Positions 23,686 through 32,535 of a stretch of DNA of 64,000 nucleotides are shown one piece after another. The stretch is taken from NCBI RefSeq assembly GCF_027460265.1, contig NZ_JAPZBC010000001.1, forward strand, positions 3,557,001 to 3,621,000. Direction: 5' to 3'. This DNA is from Streptomyces sp. WMMC940. Lineage in GTDB: Bacteria; Actinomycetota; Actinomycetes; Streptomycetales; Streptomycetaceae. Under the pieces are notes generated by a model. It saw only the letters and a list, made by a program, of their open reading frames with translations, was not told the origin of the DNA and ran no database searches. The translations under genes were made by a program, and so were the position numbers. How positions within the stretch are numbered: the stretch's first letter is position 1; each line of letters starts with the position of its first letter.

Positions 23686-24537
23686 ATGACCACCCCTCCC
23701 GGCCACGGACCCGGCGGCACCAGGCCGCCCCAGCCGGCCCACAGCGTCACCCCGCAGCCGTCCGAGACGGTCTTCGAGGTCGGCGGACTGTCCGTGTTCT
23801 ACGGCGACCACGAGGCCGTACGCGACGTCAACATGACCATCGGAGCCCGCCAGATCACGGCGATGATCGGCCCGTCGGGCTGTGGCAAGTCGACCGTGCT
23901 GCGCTGCTTCAACCGGATGAACGACCTGCTGCCGGACGCCCGGGTGGTCGGCAAGATCCGCTACCACAACGAGGACCTCTACAGCCGCGAGGTCGACCCC
24001 ATCGAGGTCCGCCGCCGCATCGGCATGGTCTTCCAGAAGCCCAATCCGTTTCCCAAGTCCATCTACGACAACATCGCCTACGGCCCCCGGGTCGGCGGCT
24101 TCAAGGGCAACCTGGACGACCTCGTCGAGGAGACCCTGACCCACGCGGCGCTGTGGGACGAGGTCAAGGACAAACTCAAGACCTCGGCGCTGGCGCTCTC
24201 CGGCGGACAGCAGCAGCGGCTGTGCATCGCCCGGACCATCGCGGTCGAGCCGGAGGTGATCCTGATGGACGAGCCGTGCTCCTCCCTGGACCCGATCGCC
24301 ACGGCGAAGATCGAGGACCTCATGGAGCACCTGGCCCAGGAGTTCACCATCATCGTCGTCACGCACAACATGCAGCAGGCCGCCCGGGTGTCGGAGCGGA
24401 CGGCGTTCTTCAGTTCGGAGATCGACCGGAACGGCGTGCGCCACGGCCGGCTGATCGAGTTCGACGAGACGGGCACGCTCTTCAGCAATCCGTCCGACCA
24501 GCGCACGGAGGACTACATCTCCGGCCGCTTCGGCTGA
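23686..24537 (+). CDS. pstB: PstB, phosphate ABC transporter ATP-binding protein
   Basis: The 283-residue ATPase has Walker [10 protein letters not shown] at residues 62-70, Q-loop [14 protein letters not shown], signature [16 protein letters not shown], Walker [14 protein letters not shown] and switch [18 protein letters not shown]. An N-terminal extension of about 28 residues, rich in Pro/Gly, precedes the domain. It is last gene of pstSCAB; no phoU follows in the window. Confidence 0.96.
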   Translation: MTTPPGHGPGGTRPPQPAHSVTPQPSETVFEVGGLSVFYGDHEAVRDVNMTIGARQITAMIGPSGCGKSTVLRCFNRMNDLLPDARVVGKIRYHNEDLYSREVDPIEVRRRIGMVFQKPNPFPKSIYDNIAYGPRVGGFKGNLDDLVEETLTHAALWDEVKDKLKTSALALSGGQQQRLCIARTIAVEPEVILMDEPCSSLDPIATAKIEDLMEHLAQEFTIIVVTHNMQQAARVSERTAFFSSEIDRNGVRHGRLIEFDETGTLFSNPSDQRTEDYISGRFG

Positions 24538-24857
24538 GCTCGGCACGGTGGCGGCGGGGCCTGCGGTACCCGAAGTCATACGGCGTCAGGCGTCAGGCGT
24601 CAGGCGAGCGTGGCGATGATCTTCCGGACCCGGTTGACCACGCTGTCCGGCAGGGGCGCGGATCCCCCGCCACGGGGTCCGGGCGTTCCGGCCCGCTCCC
24701 CGCCGGGGCCTCGCCCCGGGAACCGGCGCTCGCCGTCCGGGGAACGGCGGCTGCGCGCTCCCCGGCCTCACCCCCCTCCCGAGCCGCCGGGTCCGCGTAC
24801 GGGTGCCCGTCGTGCGCGGGCGGTACGCCCGGCCGCGGGCCGGGCACGGATTGCTCC
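24538..24857. other. 320-nt intergenic region with tandem heptamers
   Basis: No gene is seen. GGCGTCA is repeated in tandem at about 24583-24606. The remainder is GC-rich sequence before the DUF72 gene. Confidence 0.4.
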
Positions 24858-25628
24858 ATGCCCATGCTCGTCGGAACCTCCGGGTGGCAGTACAAGGACT
24901 GGCGCGGCGGCCTCTACCCGCCCGGGGTGCCGCAGCGGCTCTGGCTGGAGGAGTACTCCCGCCGGTTCGCCACGGTGGAGAACAACAACGCCTTCTACCG
25001 TCTCCCGGCCCGGGAGGTCTTCGCCTCCTGGCGGGAACGCACGCCCGGGGACTTCGTCATGGCGGTGAAGGCGAGCCGCTATCTGACGCATCTGAAGCGG
25101 CTGCACGACCCCGGCGAGCCGGTGGCGCGGCTGATGGACCGGGCCGAGGCGCTCGGCGGCCGGCTGGGACCGGTCCTGCTGCAACTGCCGCCGAACTTCC
25201 GTGAGGACACCGCGGCGCTGGACGCCTGTCTGCGCTGCTTCCCCCGTCGCGTCCGGGTCGCCGTCGAGCTGCGCCATCGCTCGTGGTGGGACGCCGAGCG
25301 GGAACTCCGGAAGGTACTGGAGCGGCACGGGAGCGCGCTGTGCTGGGCGGACCGGGGGTCCCGCCCCGTCACCCCGCTCTGGCGCACGGCCGACTGGGGC
25401 TATCTCCGGCTCCACGGCGGGCTCGCCCAGCCCCCGCCGCGCTACGGCCGCCAGGCGACGACGGCCTGGGTGCGGCGTCTGGCCGGCTGCTGGCCCGACG
25501 AGGACGACGTGTACGTGTACTTCAACAACGACACGGGAGGCGCTGCCGTCGTGGACGCCGCGCGGTTCGCCCGGTCCGCCGCGGCGTCGGGCCGGACCGT
25601 GACCCGTACGCCCGACGTCACGGGCTGA
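24858..25628 (+). CDS. DUF72-family protein (YecE-like)
   Basis: The 256-residue product starts MPMLVGTSGWQYKDWRGGLY, the standard DUF72 opening (GTSGWxYxxW). Further family blocks are ATVENNNAFYRLP, VMAVKASRYLTHLKRL, LGPVLLQLPPNF, VAVELRHRSWW, YLRLHGG and YVYFNNDTGGAAV. DUF72 proteins have a TIM-barrel fold of unknown activity. The ATG at 24858 is the start giving a canonical N-terminus; no strong ribosome site is visible, so a leaderless message is possible. It stands alone. Confidence 0.9.
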   Translation: MPMLVGTSGWQYKDWRGGLYPPGVPQRLWLEEYSRRFATVENNNAFYRLPAREVFASWRERTPGDFVMAVKASRYLTHLKRLHDPGEPVARLMDRAEALGGRLGPVLLQLPPNFREDTAALDACLRCFPRRVRVAVELRHRSWWDAERELRKVLERHGSALCWADRGSRPVTPLWRTADWGYLRLHGGLAQPPPRYGRQATTAWVRRLAGCWPDEDDVYVYFNNDTGGAAVVDAARFARSAAASGRTVTRTPDVTG

Positions 25629-25735
25629 CCCCCGACCGTCCCGCACCAGCCGGATCCTTCCCGAACGTCCGCTGTACAGTGCGAAGGTCGTGCCACTTCG
25701 ATGACGCGACGACTTCGACGAGTGGGGGGCCTCTC

Positions 25736-26101
25736 ATGGCGCTGTTCGGAAACGCGCACACGGTCGATCCGGCCAAGGCGCAGCAGGACTACGCGCGGCT
25801 GCTGGGGCAGGGGGAGCAGGTGCACGCCGCGTTCCTGCTGATCCGCGACACCATCCTGTTCACCGACCGCCGGCTGCTGCTGGTCGACAAGCAGGGCATC
25901 ACCGGCAAGAAGGTGGAGTACCACTCCGTCCCCTACCGCAGCATCACGCACTTCGCGGTGGAGACGGCCGGCACGTTCGACCTGGACGCCGAGCTGAAGA
26001 TCTGGATATCGGGGAGCGCCGCGCCGATCCAGAAGACGTTCACCAAGGGCGTCGACATCTACGAGGTTCAGGCGATCCTCACGCAGTTCGTCGCCCGGTA
26101 G
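25736..26101 (+). CDS. bacterial PH-domain protein (YvbH/PF08000 type)
   Basis: The 121-residue protein consists almost only of a bacterial PH-like beta sandwich: FLLIRDTILFTDRRLLLVDKQGITGKKVEYHSVPYRSITHFAVETAG, then TFDLDAELKIWISG and a C-terminal helix VDIYEVQAILTQFV. These proteins are cytoplasmic and oligomeric, with unknown role. The ATG at 25736 follows GTGGGGGG. It is monocistronic, convergent with the phytase gene. Confidence 0.88.
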   Translation: MALFGNAHTVDPAKAQQDYARLLGQGEQVHAAFLLIRDTILFTDRRLLLVDKQGITGKKVEYHSVPYRSITHFAVETAGTFDLDAELKIWISGSAAPIQKTFTKGVDIYEVQAILTQFVAR

Positions 26102-26219
26102 GCCGGGCCACCTGGGCGCCCCGGCCGGTCCTGATGCCGTTGGTCGATTCGGGGCCTTCGCCCCGCCGCAAGCGGCGGGGCGAAGTGCTGCGAAGTGGCT
26201 GGTGCGGGCGGCCGTTCCG

Positions 26220-27554
26220 TCAGCGGTCGACACGCTCCATGACGGTGCCGAGGTCCACGAACTTGAAGCCGGTGGCCTCGCGGTCGCCGTCGCCCGGGGT
26301 GTCGCGCCCGTCCTGCACGACGAGCAGGCCCTCGGGGTACCTGGCGCCGAGCGGCGCGTTCAGCACGGCCGCGCCGTCGCACTCCTCGGAGCCGTCGAGG
26401 GCGGAGGAGGCCGCGGTGACGCGGAAGCCGCCCTCGTACTCGTTGCGGTCGCGCACCTCACGGTCGTACAGGGCGAAGGTGTCGTCGCCCTGGCTCGACG
26501 CCAGGACGTATCCGTCGCCGTCCGGCTCGGTGAGCAGGGTCAGCCCCTCGACGTCGGCGGACAGGTGCTCGCCGCCGAAGCCGGGGTCCGCGCCCGCGAC
26601 GCACTCCTCGGTCCCCTCGTCGTAGGCGGCGGGGACGCCGAACTCCCGGACCTTGTCGACGAGCCGGGGCGTGCCGGTGAGATCGGCCCGGACGCGCCAG
26701 ATGCCGACGTCCTCCTGGCCCGCGTAGAGCATCCCGTTCGCCGGGTCGACGACCATGCCCTCGACCTGAGGCGCGTCCCCGGGCTCACCGCACGGCGTCC
26801 AGGCGGTGCCGTCGGGCAGCCGGAAGGAGGACGGCAGTTCCAGGGTGCGCACCGTGCGGTAGGTGACCGTCCCCGAGGAGGTCGGGCGCAGCTCCAGCAG
26901 CGCGACCTCGGTGCTCGCACGCCGGCTGACCAGGGCGTACGAGCGGCCGGCCCGGTCGGTCCAGGTGGCGAGGCCGTAGGCGGTCCGCTGGCCGTTGATC
27001 TCGTCCTGGTTCCGGGAGAAGACCGGCGGCGCGGCGGGGTCGGTGACGTCGGCGAGTGGGCCGCCGGGGCGTGCCCGGTCGATGCGGTGGATGCGCAGCC
27101 GGTCGTGGCCCCGGTCGGTGGTCACGGCGAGGTCGGCGCGTCCGGACGGCAGCCGCATCCCGTGCACGAGGTCCACGTTGTTGAAGCGCCCGGGCGCGTC
27201 GCCCGGGCGGGCGGGGCCGGGCGCCGCGATCGACTGCACCGGCCGGGCGTCGAGGTCGTACACCCGCAGTCCGCCCTCCTTGGCGGTCGCCATCACCAGG
27301 CTGCGGCCGGGGTCGACGGTGTTGCGCCAGATCGCGGGGTCGTCCGCGTTCGCGTTGCCGCCCGCCTCGTCGTCGTACAGCGTGGGCGCCTCTGCCGCGG
27401 GGGTGACGGCAGGCAGGGCGGAGGCGGTGGGTCCGGCGGGGTCCGGGGACGCCGCGGCGGCCGGGAGGGCGGCGGACGCCACGAGGACCAGGCCCAGTAC
27501 GGCGGTGGCCGTCCGGAAGGACCGGAAGGGACAGAACGGAAGGGATCCGTTCAC
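26220..27554 (-). CDS. secreted beta-propeller phytase (3-phytase-type)
   Basis: The 444-residue secreted protein has a signal peptide ([20 protein letters not shown]) followed by the phytase beta-propeller. Visible blocks are [34 protein letters not shown]-like, [56 protein letters not shown] and [18 protein letters not shown], close to the Bacillus alkaline phytase pattern. It should release phosphate from phytate outside the cell using calcium. The GTG at 27554 has AGGAG upstream. A possible PhoP box lies 87-108 nt upstream, and the pst operon is 2 kb away, fitting phosphate-starvation control. Confidence 0.88.
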   Translation of the reverse strand: [444 protein letters not shown]

Positions 27555-27640
27555 GAAGCACTCCTACATGTCGGGAACATGACGACTTCCCGTTCGAGGG
27601 TGGAAGCGGCGGATGACGGCCCGGCGTCCGGGACACGGTG

Positions 27641-27662
27641 CCCGGGTGTGCACGCCGTGAAC
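27641..27662 (-). promoter_or_regulatory. possible PhoP box upstream of the phytase gene
   Basis: On the reverse strand GTTCACGGCGT is followed at once by GCACACCCGGG, two 11-nt units; the first fits the Streptomyces PHO-box core GTTCAC. The match of the second unit is weak. Confidence 0.3.
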
Positions 27663-27828
27663 TTGGCCGACCCACGCCGGGAAGCGCAGTATCGAATGGT
27701 GGGGCGCGATCCACCGGCCGGTGCCCCCACAACCACTTCTCCGCCTGACCGCGCCGACGCCCCGCCCCGGACACCGCACTCCGGTGGCCCCGGGGACCTG
27801 CGGCATCGGCGCAGGAGGTGACACCACC

Positions 27829-28362
27829 ATGAAACTCCCGACCGAGCGCGCCCGACACTCCGCGGGCCCCGTCGCGGTCGGCGCGGCCGACGCGGGCGTG
27901 TTGCTGCTCCGGCTGGCCGTCGGACTGGTCCTGGCGGGGCACGGGGCCCAGAAGCTGTTCGGCTGGTTCGGCGGCCCCGGCCTGGAGGCCACGGGCAAGG
28001 GCTTCTCGCAGCTCGGCTGGGACCCGGGCGTCTTCTACGCCGGACTGGCCGGGGTCTCCGAGTTCCTGGGCGGTCTGGGCCTGGCCCTCGGCATGCTCAC
28101 GCCCCTCTCCGCGGCGGCCTGCATCGGGGTCATGGTCAACGCCATGGCGATCGCCCCCGAGATCGACCTGTGGTCCGCCGCCGGCACCGCCTTCGTCTAC
28201 CCGATGATCCTCGCCGTCGGCGCGCTCACCGTCGCCGCGGTGGGACCGCTCAGGCTCTCCCTCGACGCGCGTTTCCCGTGGCGGGACGGCGGCTGGCTCC
28301 CGGCGGGGTTCGCGCTGGTCCTGGGTGTCGTCGGGGCGTTCGTCATCCTGGCGCTGAAGTAG
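27829..28362 (+). CDS. DoxX-family membrane protein
   Basis: The 177-residue integral membrane protein has four helices and the DoxX signature: LLLRLAVGLVLAGHGAQKLFGWFGG, GFSQLGWDPGVFYAGLAGVSEFLGGLGLALG, and PEIDLWSAAGTAFVYPMILAVGAL. The DoxX family is linked to redox or thiol stress and membrane electron carriers, but its role is poorly defined. A strong GGAGG site precedes the ATG. It is divergent from the phytase gene across a 270-nt gap. Confidence 0.9.
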   Translation: MKLPTERARHSAGPVAVGAADAGVLLLRLAVGLVLAGHGAQKLFGWFGGPGLEATGKGFSQLGWDPGVFYAGLAGVSEFLGGLGLALGMLTPLSAAACIGVMVNAMAIAPEIDLWSAAGTAFVYPMILAVGALTVAAVGPLRLSLDARFPWRDGGWLPAGFALVLGVVGAFVILALK

Positions 28363-28483
28363 CCGGGCGGCCCCCGGTCGGACCGCAGTGATCGCGGCCG
28401 CGGCGATCGCGAAATAATCTGTTCCGTGCCGGTTTGTTCGGCAGTACGGCGATCGAGCGACCCCGCCAGACGAGGTGCAGGCG

Positions 28484-29650
28484 ATGTCCGACAGGCGTCC
28501 ACGCGCGGTACGGGCGGGCAGGTGGCCGCTCCGGGGCTCCGGTCACGGCCGGCAGCCGGCCGACCCCGCCCCCGAGCACTCCATGGACCCGCGGGCGGAG
28601 CACGAGTCGCAGGAGCCGGCACCGCTGGAACGCAGCATCGTGGACGCGGCGCTCTACCGCGACGGGCGCCGGATGGAGACGCCCACCTCGCTGGCGGAGA
28701 TCTACCACCGCCTCCCCGGAGAGCCGGGCACGATGGCCTGGATCGGGCTGTTCCGGCCCTCCCCCGCCCAGCTGTGGGAGGCGGCGGAGCAGTTCGGGCT
28801 GCACGAACTGGCCGTCGAGGACGCCATCGTCGCCCACCAACGCCCCAAGCTGGAGCGGTACGGGAAGACGCTCTTCGTCGTGCTGCGCCCGGCCCGGTAC
28901 CTGGACGAGGCCGAGGAGGTGGACTTCGGCGAGATCCACGTCTTCGTCGGCCCCGAGTTCGTCCTCACCGTGCGGCACAGCCAGACCCCGGACCTCGCGG
29001 TCGTGCGCAGCCGGCTGGAGGCCGACCCGGATCTGCTGGCCCTCGGCCCCGAGGCGGTGCTGTACGCCATCCTGGACGCGGTCGTCGACGGCTACGCCCC
29101 GGTGATCGCGGGCCTCCAGCACGACATCGACGAGATCGAGACCGAGGTCTTCCGCGGCGACCCGAAGGTCTCCCGGCGGATCTACGAGCTGTCCCGCGAG
29201 GTCGTGGACTTCCAGCGGGCCACCCGACCGCTGCTGGCCATCATGAACGGGCTCCAGGCCGGCTTCCAGAAGTACGGCACGAACGAGGAGCTCCAGCGCT
29301 ACCTCCGGGACGTGGCGGACCACGCCACCACCGTCGCCGAGCGGGTCAACGGCTTCCGGCAGGCGCTCGGCGACATCCTCACCGTCAACACCACCCTCGT
29401 CTCGCAGGCGCAGAACGAGGAGATGAAGATGCTCGCGGAGGCCGGCCACGCCCAGAACAACGAGATCAAGAAGATCTCCAGCTGGGCCGCCATCCTCTTC
29501 GCGCCCACCCTCATCGGCACCGTCTACGGGATGAACTTCGTCCACATGCCCGAGCTCGACTGGCGCTTCGGCTACCCGTTCGCCCTCGCGCTGATGCTGC
29601 TGGTGTGCATCAGCCTGTACCTCGTCTTCAAGCGCCGTGACTGGCTCTGA
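28484..29650 (+). CDS. corA: CorA-type magnesium/cobalt transporter
   Basis: The 388-residue CorA family protein has a large cytoplasmic N-terminal domain ending in a long helix, then two C-terminal membrane helices. The diagnostic YGMNF motif lies at the end of the first (ILFAPTLIGTVYGMNFVHMPE), and the protein ends FKRRDWL. The N-terminus carries about 50 extra Arg/Pro-rich residues. The ATG at 28484 has GAGG 8 nt upstream; GTG 28475 is the alternative. In this pathway-poor stretch it is probably a housekeeping Mg2+ channel; cobalt uptake is possible but no link to the distant cob genes is shown. Confidence 0.92.
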   Translation: MSDRRPRAVRAGRWPLRGSGHGRQPADPAPEHSMDPRAEHESQEPAPLERSIVDAALYRDGRRMETPTSLAEIYHRLPGEPGTMAWIGLFRPSPAQLWEAAEQFGLHELAVEDAIVAHQRPKLERYGKTLFVVLRPARYLDEAEEVDFGEIHVFVGPEFVLTVRHSQTPDLAVVRSRLEADPDLLALGPEAVLYAILDAVVDGYAPVIAGLQHDIDEIETEVFRGDPKVSRRIYELSREVVDFQRATRPLLAIMNGLQAGFQKYGTNEELQRYLRDVADHATTVAERVNGFRQALGDILTVNTTLVSQAQNEEMKMLAEAGHAQNNEIKKISSWAAILFAPTLIGTVYGMNFVHMPELDWRFGYPFALALMLLVCISLYLVFKRRDWL

Positions 29651-29758
29651 CCCGACCGCATCCGGCCGCCCGGCGCCCGCCGCCGGACCCCGCGGAGGCC
29701 TTCGCGTCACAATGGGTGGTGAGGACATGCCGTCCACAGCGGTGAGGCGGGACCGAGG

Positions 29759-30499
29759 ATGCCCTACATAGCCGTGACCGCCCTGAGCGACGTCGGGCTG
29801 ATCCGCGAGCACAACGAGGACAGTCTCGTCGCCGGCCCCTGGACCCTGTGCGGCACCGTGACGGAGAACCCGCAGACGCTGCTCTTCCCGCTGGGCACCC
29901 CGCTCGTCGCCGCCGTCGCCGACGGGCTCGGCGGGCAGCCAGCCGGTGAGGTGGCCAGCGCGCTCGTCGTACGGCAGCTCGCCGCGCTCGGCCCCGCACT
30001 GGACGACGAGGACGCCGTCAACGAGGCGCTGAACATGTGCAACCACATGGTGTACTCGGCCGCCGACGACAACCCCGACCTGCTCACGATGGGCACCACG
30101 ATCGCGGGCGTCGTCGTCCTGCGCGGCTCGGTGACGGTGTTCAACGTCGGCGACAGCAAGGTCTACGCCGCGGCCGAGGACGGACTGCGGCAGCTGAGCG
30201 TGGACGACAGCCCACCGGCGGCACCGGGACGGCGTGTCACGACGGCCGTCACCCAGACACTCGGCGGCGGTCCCTCCTACACCCCCGTCACGCCCCATGT
30301 CACGACCACCTCGCTGTCCCCGGGCGGCCGCTGCCTGGTGTGCACCGACGGGCTGACGGACCCGGTGCCGGACGAGGAACTCCACGCCCTGCTGCGGGTG
30401 CACGACGACGGCAGGGCCGCCTATGAACTGTGGAAGGCCGCCATCGAGGCGGGTGGACCGGACAACATCACGCTGGCGCTGGTCCGCATCGGCGAGTAG
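29759..30499 (+). CDS. PP2C-type protein phosphatase
   Basis: The 246-residue PPM/PP2C phosphatase shows motifs in order: SDVGLIREHNEDS (metal Asp), VAAVADGLGGQPAGEVAS, MGTTIAGVVV, NVGDSKVYA, LVCTDGLTD and GGPDNITLALV. All the metal-binding Asp residues are in place, so it should dephosphorylate Ser/Thr in proteins. No kinase partner is adjacent. The ATG directly follows GAGG. It ends at a strong bidirectional hairpin. Confidence 0.92.
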   Translation: MPYIAVTALSDVGLIREHNEDSLVAGPWTLCGTVTENPQTLLFPLGTPLVAAVADGLGGQPAGEVASALVVRQLAALGPALDDEDAVNEALNMCNHMVYSAADDNPDLLTMGTTIAGVVVLRGSVTVFNVGDSKVYAAAEDGLRQLSVDDSPPAAPGRRVTTAVTQTLGGGPSYTPVTPHVTTTSLSPGGRCLVCTDGLTDPVPDEELHALLRVHDDGRAAYELWKAAIEAGGPDNITLALVRIGE

Positions 30500-30535
30500 C
30501 GGCGGCCCACGCGCGGTCGGCCGCCGCCCGGAAAC

Positions 30536-30573
30536 GGACGGTGCCCCGGAGCCGAGGCTCCGGGGCACCGTCC
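30536..30573. terminator. strong bidirectional hairpin terminator
   Basis: A 17-bp perfect stem (GGACGGTGCCCCGGAGC and its complement) has a CGAG loop, between the converging phosphatase and collagen-like genes. Confidence 0.85.
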
Positions 30574-30622
30574 TCGTGCGCGGGTGGGGCGTGCATCCGG
30601 TGCCTCACCGCGTCACGCGGGA

Positions 30623-31144
30623 CTACTCCACGTCGTGGCAGACCGCGAAGGCGGTGATCGTGCCGCCTGCGACGACGACCTCCGCGGACGCCCTCCATCC
30701 GGTGGCGGGGCCCGTGCCGACGAACACCGGCGCGCTGTCCTCGACCTCGATCGAGGTGAGGTCGCTGGTGTCGAAGCCACCGCCGATGGCGATGTCGTTG
30801 CCGAGGCAGAGGGCCGTCGACTCGACGTCCGTGCCGACGATGTCGCTGGTCGCGACCAGGCCGGTCACGACGTAGGTGTCGAGCTCACCCTCGGGGCCGG
30901 CCGGCCCGGGAGGGCCCTGCGGACCCTGCGGGCCACGCTCGCCACGCTCGCCGCGCTCACCACGGCGGTCGTCGTCGAAGCTCATCACCAGGGCGCCTGA
31001 GCCCGGCAGCGCGACGCTCTGCCCGGAGGGCAGTGTGTCGGCCACGGCAGCGGTGCTCGGGACGACACTGAGCAGGGCGGCGACGGCGCCGGCCGAGACC
31101 AGCGTGGCGGTCTTCGTGCGGGAACTACGGATTGTACGGCTCAC
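30623..31144 (-). CDS. secreted protein with a short collagen-like Gly-X-Y stretch
   Basis: The 173-residue product has a signal peptide (KTATLVSAGAVAALLSVVPSTAAVA), a spacer, then GERGERGERGPQGPQGPPG and two more triplets: nine Gly-X-Y triplets of collagen type. A globular C-terminal domain (TYVVTGLVATSDIVGTDVE..AIGGGFDTSDLTS..WRASAEVVVAGGTITAFAVCHDVE) follows, with two Cys that may pair. Such proteins are seen in spore or surface layers; here the role is unknown. The GTG at 31144 has AGGAAGG upstream. It is the only gene of its transcript. Confidence 0.8.
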   Translation of the reverse strand: MSRTIRSSRTKTATLVSAGAVAALLSVVPSTAAVADTLPSGQSVALPGSGALVMSFDDDRRGERGERGERGPQGPQGPPGPAGPEGELDTYVVTGLVATSDIVGTDVESTALCLGNDIAIGGGFDTSDLTSIEVEDSAPVFVGTGPATGWRASAEVVVAGGTITAFAVCHDVE

Positions 31145-31380
31145 CAGAGAACCTTCCTCGCGGAACTTGGAGTGACCGAACCACCGGCGTGCACGCACTC
31201 GGCAGTGCGCTTCGTCCGCCTGAGCGTCACGCAGTGCGTGGCCACGGGCCACAGTCTTCACTCTCCGCGATCGAGGCATTACCGATCGGCACGTGTCGCG
31301 GGCGCAATCACCCGTGCGGCTGCGAAACCCGGCAGCCCCCGTACTCAATTCGGACCTCTCGCGTTTCGCGCGCGCCCGCG

Positions 31381-31794
31381 TCAGCACTCCATCAGGTCCA
31401 GTGCGTGCTTGACCGAGAGGGCACAGAGAAAGAGCCGCCGGGAAATCTCGGCGGCAATCAGATCGCGTACCGGAGAGGACGGGTGGACCAGGACGATGTT
31501 CCGCTCGTGGCGCTTCCAGGAAAGAAGGAGATCCAGCAACTCGTTGTCGCACTCGGTGATTTCCGCGCAGTCGACGACGAGCCGCGAGTACCCGGACTTC
31601 ACGGCGACGGTCAGCATCAGCCGCAGGGGGTAGACGCTCTCGCGGTCGACCACTCCCCGGAGGGCGATGACCAGTGTGCGGTCGATGGTCCGGCAGTAGG
31701 AGATGGCCGGTGGGTCGTTCCGCCGCCCGGGAGTGCCGCAGGGGCCAGGGTCCGCGGTATCCGAATGCACCGCGACCGACTCTGCGACTGTCAT
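31381..31794 (-). CDS. STAS-domain protein (anti-sigma factor antagonist-like)
   Basis: The 137-residue product has an N-terminal tail of about 40 residues, then a STAS fold: RTLVIALRGVVDRESVYPLRLMLTVAV, YSRLVVDCAEITECDNELLDLLLSWKRH. The usual phosphorylatable Ser of antagonists (DxSG) is replaced by CAEITECDNE, so kinase-controlled switching may not apply. No anti-sigma factor or sigma gene is next to it. The ATG follows AAGGGGTACAGC. It is probably regulatory; target unknown. Confidence 0.8.
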   Translation of the reverse strand: MTVAESVAVHSDTADPGPCGTPGRRNDPPAISYCRTIDRTLVIALRGVVDRESVYPLRLMLTVAVKSGYSRLVVDCAEITECDNELLDLLLSWKRHERNIVLVHPSSPVRDLIAAEISRRLFLCALSVKHALDLMEC

Positions 31795-32017
31795 GCTGCT
31801 GTACCCCTTCGCGGTGTGCCGCCCGAATGCCGCTCTACAACTACCGTAAAAGTGCCGGGAACTGCACCCGGGGAGCGATCCATACGGGTGACGGCAACCG
31901 GTTCCAGCAGGCCGGCGGAGATCTGCTTTCCTTATCAACTGGCATCTCCGGTGCACCGGCCGGGTCGCGCCCCGGGCGCCGACGTGTCCATCGGCGCGGG
32001 AAATCGTTTTGTCGTCG

Positions 32018-32419
32018 ATGAATTCTTCCAACGCTTCGCCGCCTCCCGGGTCTTCGGACCCCCTGGCCCCACCGGCCCCCCACGCCGGAGTCCTGGCGTG
32101 GGAGCGCCGTCCCGGTTCCGGGCGGTCCGGCCCCCGTCACCGCGGCGCGGACGAACTCGCCCAGACACCGGTGTACGTGCAACTGGTGTCCGAGTGGCGG
32201 GCGCGCGGGGCGATGCTGCCGGGCGCACGCGATCCGCAGTGGGACCGGCTCGTCTCCCTCCGCGCGTTCGAGGAGGACACCCGGCGCACGCTCCGCATGC
32301 TCCGGCTGGAGCGGGATCCGCCGCCGCTGCTGCCCGACACGGAGGCGCGGCCGACCGCCGGGGACACCGACCACCCGTCCGTACCGGGCGCGGTCGCGCA
32401 CCTCCCGGGGCCCCGCTGA
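32018..32419 (+). CDS. small protein with a YxxLxxxWxxxGxxxPGxxDxxWxxLV motif
   Basis: The product is about 133 residues. The N-terminal half is Pro/Gly-rich and unstructured. The core TPVYVQLVSEWRARGAMLPG, continuing ARDPQWDRLVS, matches in spacing a second protein in this window (47336-47578, IYASLMASWYAQGRAVPGVHDREWSDLVS). No named family is recognised. The start is uncertain: the ATG at 32018 has no clear ribosome site, and TTG 32009 is in frame. The shared motif is the main reason to regard it as a gene. Confidence 0.6.
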   Translation: MNSSNASPPPGSSDPLAPPAPHAGVLAWERRPGSGRSGPRHRGADELAQTPVYVQLVSEWRARGAMLPGARDPQWDRLVSLRAFEEDTRRTLRMLRLERDPPPLLPDTEARPTAGDTDHPSVPGAVAHLPGPR

Positions 32420-32535
32420 GGGCCGTCCCGCGAACCCCGGCCCGGACCAGCCGGCCCGGCTCCGCCCGCCGGCACCACCCGTCCTCGTGGCTACGACCCT
32501 GAATCGTGAAAACTTGAGCCATTGGAGCTCATCGT

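Noticed and set aside
24586..24700. possible gene remnant on the reverse strand between pstB and the DUF72 gene, ending SVVNRVRKIIATLA
   Set aside because: Only about 17 plausible codons before a stop; the upstream part is not protein-like and no family could be named.
28343..30568. 741-codon reverse frame across corA and the PP2C-type gene
   Set aside because: Antisense shadow; the two forward genes have complete motifs.
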